Shown: positions 1 to 7,960 of the stretch, one piece after another
How positions within the stretch are numbered: the stretch's first letter is position 1
How the letters are laid out: each line of letters opens with the position of its first letter
Position numbers and translations under genes: made by a program
The notes under the pieces: model-generated
Databases searched by the model: none
Told to the model about the DNA's origin: nothing
What the model saw: only the letters and a program-made list of their open reading frames with translations
Assembly: GCF_000340215.1 (NCBI RefSeq)
Contig: NW_006921536.1
Location: forward strand, 4,095,664-4,159,663
Length of the DNA: 64,000 nt
From: Pseudocercospora fijiensis CIRAD86
Lineage: Eukaryota; Ascomycota; Dothideomycetes; Mycosphaerellales; Mycosphaerellaceae
Direction of reading: 5' to 3'

Positions 1-907
1 AGAGCTTCCAGCAGCGATAGCTTTCTGTCTAGTTCCATCGGAGCTGTCGGCGTTGCGGCAGTGGCGTTCGTATCCTGCATATGCCTTGCAGTTCTTATCT
101 TGACTTCAGAAAGGTCAGGTTTTCCCGTGTCCTAAGCAGTGTGGGCGTGTGAGACGTTTGAGGGGGAAGATTGGGAAGGCGAGCGAAGTTTTGTTGAAAT
201 TGTTCAACCTCCTGCAGGATATATGAATTTTGTTGTTTCAGCCCTGCTGCAAGCTCCCGAAGATATCAAACGCTTCTGCGATTTGGACCTGCAGGCGTGC
301 GAGGTCAACCGAGTTATGGTAGGCTGGACGTTCAAAGTTGTTGGAATTGGCCTTTGGATGTGATCTGCGGCAGACTGCGAACGCCTTTGCCATTTGTACG
401 ACTCCCTTGACTGCGATGGTTGGAAGCACTGGGAAACGCTCGTTGGGAATCTAGTGTGTTGCGTGTAGTACAGGCTTCTCCAGTGGGTTGAGCATACCAA
501 AAACGGCAAGACACCGAATTGAAGCCGTGTGCCGCCATAGCGATAAGCATGACGATTGGCCGGTTCCTGCCAAGGACTTCCAGCGGGATGGGTGACTACC
601 GTAGGGCCTGTACAGCATGCTGGATCAGACTGACAGCTGCCGGGGCTGTTTCACACGGCCTTTGCAGCGTTACAGATAGGCGAGTGGCGAGAGGCGTTGG
701 AATCTGAGCGTCTGTAAACACTGCGCGGCGGAGAATTCCCGTGCCACAGCACAAGCCTTTTTCCCACAGACCGTATTACCAGACGATAGCAAGTCGTGGA
801 AAGGGAACTCATTCTGCAGCGCGGCTTGAGTTCGACGATAGAGAGAGCGTCGCCTTGCAGCAGGGGTCGACAAGCTGGAGTCCGTTCAGAGCTCCACGTT
901 GAGGCAA
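1..907. other. No confident gene; possible decayed coding DNA on the minus strand
   Basis: Base composition is normal (CA and TG are common), so this is not part of the RIPed blocks. No frame stays open for a convincing gene. On the minus strand, around 540 down to 238, a coding-looking stretch containing VVQMAKAFAVCRRSHP and NSVDLARLQVQIAEAFDIF is interrupted by a TAG near 450 and ends at a stop near 238. This may be the tail of a decayed protein, but I do not recognise the family. Nothing else in the stretch can be named. Confidence 0.3.
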
Positions 908-1420
908 TCAAAGTCGATCTTGCCCGATTCTTGCATGAGACTCCACGAGCGCTGCGCTTTCATCAACACATTCTTGCCGAGACACTGAGTTGCAAGTAGA
1001 CGCCAGGGGCATCAAAGCATTACAAGCGGAGGCCCGTTCCGTTGGCACAGCTGCAGGCTGCCCACCTTGTGCCACAGCGTGTAGTCTAGATTCGGCAAAG
1101 CTTGCAGGAGGCCGAGAGATGGTAAATGGAATGGCTGCTCGAGTAAAGATCAGGACAGCTGCTTGTAGCGTTCCACCTCTGCCTTGTCTCTGCCTAGATA
1201 ATACAGTTCCAGGCATCAGGCCAGGATCCATGGCGCAGACGGAGATGGAGCGGCCAGCGCTCTCGAGATGGCGCTGCAAGGCGTACATCCACAGAACATT
1301 GCAAAGCTTGCTCGTCGCGTATCGGCACAAATCCTCTTTGCTAAAAGATAAGTCTGCTGGGGAAGTGCATGTTCGTGCCAAGACTGTCGGAAAGTCGACT
1401 GAATGTTTCAAGCTTTCCAT
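908..1420 (-). pseudogene. Short-chain dehydrogenase/reductase fragment (SDR)
   Basis: The 170-residue frame contains the SDR catalytic signature YATSK in the context RYATSKLCNVLWMYALQRHL, followed by the strand VCAMDPGLMPGT. That pairing is characteristic of fungal SDRs resembling retinol-dehydrogenase and related NAD(P)-dependent oxidoreductases. The N-terminal Rossmann half (TGxxxGxG, NNAG) should lie within about 500 bp upstream. Only about 260 bp remain before the end of VRG4 and no such motif is visible there. A TGA stands directly before the first ATG, and after about residue 75 the sequence no longer follows the family well, with possible frame changes near 1100 and 980. I read it as a truncated or decayed gene. 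An alternative is a strongly mis-spliced multi-exon gene. The SDR assignment of the central 60 residues is fairly firm; function and substrate are unknown. Confidence 0.55.
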
Positions 1421-1677
1421 TCAACTGCACAAAATGATACTAGAAGTAGTACACAATGAAGATATGGTTGGTGGGCGTGAATGATCCAAACATATGCCTA
1501 CTGCCTGCGTAGGCGTCGTTCCTGTATCCGATCCGCTTCATCCCTCTATGATTCGAACGCCGCCAAATTGTGCCTCTCTTGCGTTTTTGTGCATGTTCCA
1601 TTCCATGCTTGTAATTTTACAGCCCTCCATTTGACGCCTGCTATCACCACGAGCCGTATGCAGCAAACCATATCTCA
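1421..1677. other. Spacer between SDR fragment and VRG4 3' end
   Basis: About 260 bp without a supported gene. It should contain the 3' UTR and polyadenylation region of VRG4, which is read from the minus strand. Confidence 0.4.
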
Positions 1678-2950
1678 TCACTTCAAGCTGTCCTTCATGC
1701 TTTGCGAACTTGCACTCACAGGGAGCACGTTTTTGTCATCCTTTTTTTGCCAGACTTTTGCTAATGCATATACGACACCTGATACAAATCCAACGAAGAT
1801 GGCGGATACGGAGGCCAGTGTTACGGGGGCATCGAAGAAGACGAGGCCGGAAATGGCGATGGGGAGCTTATTCAGTGCGCCGACCATTGAGTATGTCGTT
1901 GACGATGTGACACGCACACACCAGGCGGAGGTATAGGAGATGAAGATGCTGCTGAGTCCAGTAAAGATCATGGCAGCGATCATCAACTGCTGTCGGCCGG
2001 GCGGGAAGTTGATAGCGATATTTGCCGATGACCAATCTTCGAGGAGGAGGGTGCAGATGAGGAGAATGGGGATGGAGAGGAGGTTGTTGTAGAACATGGC
2101 TAGGCAGAGTCAGTATGTTCGAGGTCTCACAGACTTTCTTCACACTCACTGTCGAAGTCCTTGAAGTTGGTAAGCTTGATGCGCTTACGCATGCCCAAGA
2201 CATAGCCTGCCGAGCTCAAGCAATTCAAGGCCATCCAAATGTAGCCCGCGTTCAACGTCGAGATCTTCTCAGCCGCCTCTCCTGTCACTGCATCACCGCT
2301 GTATGAAGCCAATGCGTGCGAAATGTCGGCCCAGGCGGCGATGATACTGCTGAGTACCATGAGTCCGAAACTGAGCAAGGCCATGCCGCCGACCGATCCT
2401 CCAAACCACAGGACCTCGCCATATGCAATCAAGATGATGGTCAAGTTCTTGAAGATGGTATAGACGGGAATGCTGAGGAATTGAAGAGCCTTGATGGAGG
2501 TGTAGATCATGCCAATCAGGAGGAGTGAGACTGGGAACCATTTCCGCGCCTCGTCGGTGTTGAAATCTCGATATGTGATTATGCCAAAGGCTTTGCATGT
2601 CGAGATGGCAGCTATACAGACGAGAGCCTGATGTATCGAATTAGCCTTTGACATCTTTTGCAGTGCGTGTTTCTGTCCAAGCCGACGTCCAGGCCCACGC
2701 TTACCTGTACGGCCAACAGGAAGAAGCTCAAATTCCACCCGGTGCCATTGACGCAGTACTTATTCGATACTGTCATCAATATACTGCTGGCACAGTATGC
2801 GAAGATGGACAGCACGGGGTTGTTGAGATTTATGCCCGAAGGAGTGGAAGGCATGCTGGGCGGCGAGGGACGCGGCGCTGCGTCGAATTGACCGCTGGGC
2901 TGTCTCTCTTCAAGGTGTATGGTGAAATGCCTCTTCTTGTCATCGGCCAT
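1678..2950 (-). CDS. VRG4: GDP-mannose transporter (VRG4/GmtA family), three exons
   Basis: Golgi nucleotide-sugar antiporter that imports GDP-mannose into the Golgi lumen for protein and lipid mannosylation, in exchange for GMP. The gene model is complement join(1678..2099, 2150..2627, 2705..2950), giving 381 residues, the usual family length. Intron 1 (2628-2704, 77 nt) is GTAAGC...CATCAG between AVQ and ALV. Intron 2 (2100-2149, 50 nt) is GTGAGT...CCTAG and rejoins the codons as DFDTMFYNN. The start MADDKKRHF follows family length. Family-diagnostic features are the hydrophobic multi-span drug/metabolite-transporter fold, [24 protein letters not shown], the MFYNN motif near residue 243 and the nucleotide-binding GALNK motif at about 315-319. 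The C-terminal tail is complete. The gene diverges from the TXNDC9-like gene across 383 bp. The family and gene model are very secure; the yeast-style symbol is by orthology. Confidence 0.95.
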
Positions 2951-3333
2951 GGAGACAGCTTGCGCGTGCGACGGCGTCTGCGGCTCAAGACTCGGCGAGC
3001 GCTCGGTGCTGGGCGAGGTAAGGGGGGAGTGAGGCTGTTGCCAGCGACCGGTGCGCAAGGACCGCTGAACGCCAAGGAAGGACGTCGTCGTGAATGTATT
3101 CTATCGTTGGCAGTTGTACAGCTGGCGGGATTCGACGCGATGCGATGCGATAAAGGGGGATGGTGGTGAGAAGCGCAATGCGAGCAGTATTCTAGTCGCA
3201 GGCGCCTCTCTCGCTCTCGGGCGATCTGGAAAAAGCCAATCTGCAGACAGGGGTCAAATGATGGGAGACGCGCAGCCAAGGTGGAAGTCTCGCACCCACC
3301 TGCACCGTGTCGAATACCTTCACAAGTCTCAAA
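2951..3333. promoter_or_regulatory. Divergent promoter region between VRG4 and the TXNDC9-like gene
   Basis: These 383 bp separate two start codons on opposite strands, so both promoters and 5' UTRs must lie here. Open frames that run through it on both strands are read as chance. No specific factor site is claimed. Confidence 0.6.
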
Positions 3334-3999
3334 ATGGCGACGCTCGACGCGCATGTGGCCAAAGTGCTGGACAGGCAGAGGCCTGGCCCGGAATGCGACG
3401 ATGAGGACGCACTCATCGCAGAACTGGAAGACGACGAAGATGCTGCGCTTTCCGCCTTTCGCGAGCAGCGACTTGCACAGCTTCATGCCGAAGTCACGCG
3501 CGCCAAGCTCATGAAGGATGGCTCTCACGGCACTGGCAGCTGCGCCGAGATCAAGGACGAAAAGCAACTGATGGACATCACCACGACCGCAAGCCTGTGT
3601 GTCGTGCACTTCATGAAGCCCGACTTCCGTCGCTGCCGCATCATGCACGACAAGCTTACCGTCTTGGCTGCGAAGCACTTTGACACCAGATTCGTCAGCA
3701 TCAACGTCGACAACGCTCCTTTCTTGGTGGTCAAGCTGGGCGTCAAAGTGCTGCCTTGTGTCATTGCCTTCAAGGATGGTGTGAGTGCCGACAGAATCAT
3801 CGGCTTTGAAGGCATTGCATGCACGCCGGACTCTTTCACCGCCAGCGAGTTGGAAGCGCGATTGCTTGCAAGTGGCGTGCTGACCAGAGCAAAGATGACC
3901 GACGAGGATGACAGAGCGCGAGCACGAAAGCAGAAAGAAGAGGCTGGAACTGAATATGACGATGATGATGATGATGATGATGATGATGACTGGGATTGA
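3334..3999 (+). CDS. TXNDC9 / phosducin-like thioredoxin-fold protein
   Basis: A 221-residue single-exon protein of the TXNDC9/Plp1 branch of phosducin-like proteins. In yeast and animals these bind the CCT chaperonin and modulate actin and tubulin folding. The start is the ATG in a good context (TCAAAATGGCG). An upstream in-frame GTG is not needed. Order: acidic helical N-terminus to about residue 75, then a thioredoxin-like fold with VVHFMKPDFRRCRIM at about 90-104, HFDTRFVSINVDNAPFLV at 115-132 and the cis-proline segment KVLPCVIAF around Pro141. The redox CxxC is absent (only C101 of FRRC), as expected for the family, so it is a binding protein and not an oxidoreductase. The C-terminus is a run of about 11 Asp encoded by a GAT/GAC microsatellite. 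Antisense frames here are shadows. The family is secure; the exact paralogue is slightly less so. Confidence 0.9.
   Translation: MATLDAHVAKVLDRQRPGPECDDEDALIAELEDDEDAALSAFREQRLAQLHAEVTRAKLMKDGSHGTGSCAEIKDEKQLMDITTTASLCVVHFMKPDFRRCRIMHDKLTVLAAKHFDTRFVSINVDNAPFLVVKLGVKVLPCVIAFKDGVSADRIIGFEGIACTPDSFTASELEARLLASGVLTRAKMTDEDDRARARKQKEEAGTEYDDDDDDDDDDDWD
3959..3993 (+). repeat. (GAY)n microsatellite coding a poly-Asp tail
   Basis: Eleven consecutive Asp codons, mostly GAT, just before the terminal Trp-Asp of the TXNDC9-like protein. Such tracts are prone to length polymorphism; an acidic tail is common in this family. Confidence 0.9.
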
Positions 4000-5683
4000 G
4001 CATGCCTGTGATCTGCTAAAATCCACCTCTTGTTATTCCTGATCGACAGGAGAAAAGCCAGCTCCAGAGCGCCTTGACTGTCTCGAAGAGACCTCGCTGT
4101 CGCCGGCGAGCTGCAGCAGGCAACGGCAGAAGATCGGCTCGAGAAGATGGGCGACCTGTGCTCCAAGAGTTATCTAAGCATGCTCGGTCTGAGCGCACAG
4201 CTGCCGGTGAAGTCCATGGAGAATCATTAGCCTCACCCAGTGCGTAGGCTTGGCACGATTGACACCATCTTTCATGCCCGTTCGTCTTCTGCATCAGGGC
4301 ACTGCGAGTGGACATGGATATCAGCATAATGCAACCTCACATGACTCCCGACTGTCTCTCACCTCCACATCTTGGCCATATCGATGACAGCATGACCTTC
4401 TGAGCGCGCCTCCTTCTTAAGCATCTTGCGCAGTGAGTGACGTGGTGTGCGCTCATGCATACCAGAAATCCCATCATCAAAGCGCTTTGCCAAGTTCAGG
4501 CACTAGCCTTCTAGCGCACTGTTATCGCCCATACATCCCAACGCGAATTCGCTTTGCCAGCTTGACCATCTCATCTCTGCGAGTCGGCGTCCAGAGGCAT
4601 GCTCAAGCCATCTCAGCATTTCCAGCCCCAACACGGTTTTTTGATCCCATTGTCCTCGTTCGCCGCCCTCGCCATTCCGCAAATTGGGAATTGCACCAAA
4701 GCAGCTGAATGACCCTCCCAGCAGGAATGATGAAGATGCCGCTGCCGATTCCCACAATGGGCTGACCACCAATTTGTCTACTGATTCTCAAAGAAACAGG
4801 CAAGCAGGTACCATCCAAACCCAATTCCAGCACAACGCTCGTTCCAGCTTTGGGGATCATGCTTATATCCTCAAAGCTACCAAACTCACAGCTTGCTTTG
4901 CCGCTTCTACCCGACCCTCCCATCATTCCGGCCGTCTCGTGCAGAGAGTATACACTACGGCCATCAAAATAGTTACCACAAGAAGGTTCTGCTTCCTGCC
5001 TTCAGACGTGCCATTCTCCATCTTGATACAATACGGAGGCCACAACATCAACGCTCCTCGCAAGCGCCAAGCCAAGCGTCATGAATCAGACACAAGTCCC
5101 TGCAACACGCTACGGCAAGATCCACCAACAATCTGCTCGTAGTCATCGAATGTGCCGGCATATTCATCGTTTTCCTCTGGGCGCACTTCTTATGGCTCGG
5201 TATCTCAGCGATCATGTCTAAGGTACCGATCGACGAAGTCCACAAGATTTTCAAACGCTCTAGAGACCCCGTACCGAAGAACGCTTTCACCGAGAAAATG
5301 GCTTGCTACTGTCAGAATGGGGTGGCGATACTGACAGCTGGGAATGAACAGCGGCTGTCATGTTAGGAGGTTCAATTCTAGCGGGATGCTTACAAGCTGT
5401 CTTGGCGGGCCGCGGTGTTGATCCTTGGCATGACTTGGAGCTGTGTGAAAGCATGGCATCTGTGGAATCAGCGTCGCGGGAGGAAGGACGTCGGAGACCA
5501 TGGTGAACTGTTGGTTGATTTGCGTACCCTGTCCGTAGCTGTGAGCAGAACTCGCCGTTGCCATATTTCCGAGAAGACCCCTTGAAGGTGAAAAACTTAG
5601 CCTCTCGCAGACCAACCCACAGATTCTGCCTAATTCATTTAGTCAAGAGAGCGCCGAAGAGAAAGAACCCAAAATCCCAAGAG
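4000..5683. other. Gene-poor region, no supported gene
   Basis: Non-RIPed composition, only short overlapping frames on both strands. Two minus-strand stretches look weakly protein-like: 4925-4690 (containing GSGRSGKASCEFGS) and about 5340-5210 (containing RAFENLVDFVDRYL). Each is bounded by stops, and neither matches a family I can name. They could be exons or decayed remnants. Nothing else is supported. Confidence 0.35.
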
Positions 5684-5794
5684 AAGAGAAAAGGCGATCA
5701 GCCCGCCAGTCAAATCCCATTTCAAGAAAATGTCAGCCAGCGCAATCGCTTTCTCAAGAAGGATTTGACTAGCAGGTTGATCGCCTTTTCTCTT
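5684..5794. repeat. 34-bp inverted repeat with 43-bp loop
   Basis: The left arm at 5684-5717 begins AAGAGAAAAGGCGATCA. The right arm at 5761-5794 is its reverse complement at 31 of 34 positions. The three differences are all C/T or G/A transitions. The 43-bp interval is unrelated. No target-site duplication or transposase is visible. It could be a small foldback/MITE-like element or simply a hairpin-forming transcript. Confidence 0.85.
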
Positions 5795-6763
5795 TTGTTA
5801 GGGGTTTGACATGTTTCTCTTCATCGTACGCCGGTTGCAGGAATTCACAGTCAGGAGTATGTACATGTAGCTGTGATGTGCACTAGTCAGGTCGGGTACG
5901 ACATGCCTTCGTATCAGGCTGAGACTCACATCATGATACTTCCGGCCATGGCGTCTGGGATTTCTCCTTCCTATCTGGTTCCGTGGATTTCTGCTTTCTG
6001 CACCGTCAATAAGATTGAGAAAATACCTTAAAACTTGTGCACGAGGGGGCGGCTGGGCAGAGGAACGTGGAGCTCTCGTGAAATGAAGTTTTCAATAGCG
6101 CAAGTGAAGCAGAAACAAACGAGCTGGTTGAGCTCTGAGTGATGAAGAGCAACATGAAGGGTGAGGATGATAGATTCGATATGCTGTACAATTATATTGC
6201 AGAGCTACGACGGGTACAAACAGCTCCATGATAGCGACGATCCAGCAACTTGGAAGCTTACGCAACAGTTCACCCAGCCTCGCGGAAGTAAACATCCGCG
6301 GCCCTGCGGCCCGGGTCCTTCAGAAGTGGTGTATACAATGATTCGACGGACAGAGATCCGAACGTGTAGCATGACGAACATGGGCCTTGAACCATCAACG
6401 GAGTAAATGGAGGGGGCTGTGCTGCATCCCTGCGTCTTTCTGCGGTTTGCAGTGGGCTGGAGTCAGAGTTTGAAGAGCACGACACAGTTCAACCTTCGCG
6501 GTGGAGCTGGAAGAACCTTAGAAGCGGAATTCGAGCACAATGCCATGACGCTCTGTATCCTCACGATAGTAGAGTCGGTGTCGGCGGATTATTTGGTGCT
6601 GACCATATCTGCAATCAGTACCATGGTGGAGAGCGGCGAATTATTCACCATATCGCCGCCAAGCGCCGTGTCAAGGATCTTCGCTGACCAGGCCACCGGC
6701 TCCAGTCTGATCGTGCGACTGGAGAAGAGACGTGCTACCTGGCAGGTGAGACAAGAGTGGCAC
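5795..6763. other. No gene seen
   Basis: Short frames only. The plus-strand frame covering 6407-7093 is antisense to the agmatine deiminase pseudogene and is treated as a shadow. Confidence 0.4.
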
Positions 6764-7449
6764 CTATGCTGGAATCTGTTGTGTCGAGCTGTGTATGCCA
6801 CCACCTTGAGCAGCCAGCTGATGGATTGGAATTTGTACGATTTCCCTGCCAGAAAAATTCTCGCCGATGATCTTGGCGGCATTGGCGTCACTTTCAGGAT
6901 CGCCGAAAGCAGATACAATGACTCCTCCGTTGACGATATGGAAGTTGAGGGAGGCAACGCTAGGGCCTGTCTCTGGCGCATAGTCCTTGCCGAGAACTTC
7001 TGCTGGATCTGCTTCTTGGATATCGATTGTCTTGAAAGCTCGATCTCTGGCACCAGTCTCCTTGGCGAGCACAGCTTTCAACGTATCATATGATCAGCGG
7101 TCTTCGGAATGTTGACCGAAGGGTCTGCTGACGAGGACAGTCCCTGGCGCATTGAATCGTGCTAGGGGATCGATGTGGTCGTCTGTAATATCCCGACCCC
7201 TGTCGCCTGGGATCCATATCGCTTTGTCGATGCCAAAGCATTGCCTAGAATAATATCCCTCCATGCTACGCTTGTCGATTCCTGGGTTGCGATTCGGATT
7301 GAGGACCGCCGATTCGTAGCAAGCATGGTCAATCGGAATCCCACATGGCGCCCCCGCCTTCACAGATAAAAGGCGCGAGGCAGTACGCCTTCTCTAAAGC
7401 CTCTGCAGCAGCAAGCACCAGATGAATGTCTGGATTTGGTGCATCTTTC
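6764..7449 (-). pseudogene. Agmatine deiminase (PAD_porph family) pseudogene, N-terminus missing
   Basis: The C-terminal two thirds of an agmatine deiminase, the enzyme that hydrolyses agmatine to N-carbamoylputrescine in polyamine metabolism. Reading down the minus strand: CEGGG (about 7370), ESAVLNPNRNPG, KAIWIPGDRG, DDHIDPLARFNAPGTVLV, then NFHIVNGGVIVSAFGDPE, FSGREIVQIPI and the terminal GGGIHSSTQQIPA carrying the family's active-site GGGxHC region. In this copy the position of the catalytic Cys reads Ser. Disruptions are a frameshift between the CEGGG segment and the LNPNRNPG segment (about 7340-7360) and an in-frame TGA at about 7097 between HSEDR and SYDTLKAV. The frame is the same on both sides of that TGA. 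The N-terminal third, including the expected WxRDxGP motif, was not found up to 7960. The family is secure; the gene is broken in several places. Confidence 0.85.
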
Positions 7450-7960
7450 AGTATGCTACTTTCCGGACTTTGGTATGTACGGCATTGAAAAGGCATGCCT
7501 CGAAATCCACGTTGTATTGCATGTTGCTTTCGCCTGTCCTATAGAACATTCAACGCTGCTAGGTTGCATGTCGTGAAGACCAGTTCTCCTTGTAAGGCTT
7601 ACAAGTGACATACCACGCACTTCGTGCCCGTGCAGTGCGGATGCCTCGACCCTAGCAAGTGAACATGCGGTACGTTTTCTTTGGGTGTAGCATATGGGCG
7701 GAGTCTCAAAGCTGTTCGCTCTCTTGAAGTTCTAATAGGGATCATACTGAGCGGGTGGCTGTCATGCTTGGTATCTGACGCGCGGTCCCTCGATAGCAGA
7801 CTTTTTTGTGAGAGCTGGAGGGCTGGTTGGTACAGTTGCAGCGGCATTACCTCACACGCGAGTCCGGAGGCACGCGATCTGATGGATAAAGATAACGAGT
7901 CCAGAAAACCTGAATCGCATGGAGCTGCCGCTTCGAGAATCAGGCCCGCTAAGACTTGGG
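7450..7960. other. Spacer; no gene resolved
   Basis: Lies between the agmatine deiminase remnant and the 3' end of the GCP5-like gene. It may include decayed N-terminal sequence of the former and the 3' UTR of the latter; no motif was recognised. Confidence 0.4.

Noticed and set aside
3307..3333. Upstream GTG start for the TXNDC9-like gene
   Set aside because: The ATG at 3334 has a good context and matches the family N-terminus; non-ATG initiation is unnecessary.
2830..4026. 398-codon minus-strand frame over the TXNDC9-like gene
   Set aside because: Antisense shadow: it contains an isoleucine run opposite the poly-Asp codons and overlaps the VRG4 first exon and promoter.
6407..7093. 228-codon plus-strand open frame
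   Set aside because: It is antisense to the agmatine deiminase pseudogene, whose motifs are unmistakable on the minus strand; the plus frame has no recognisable domain.
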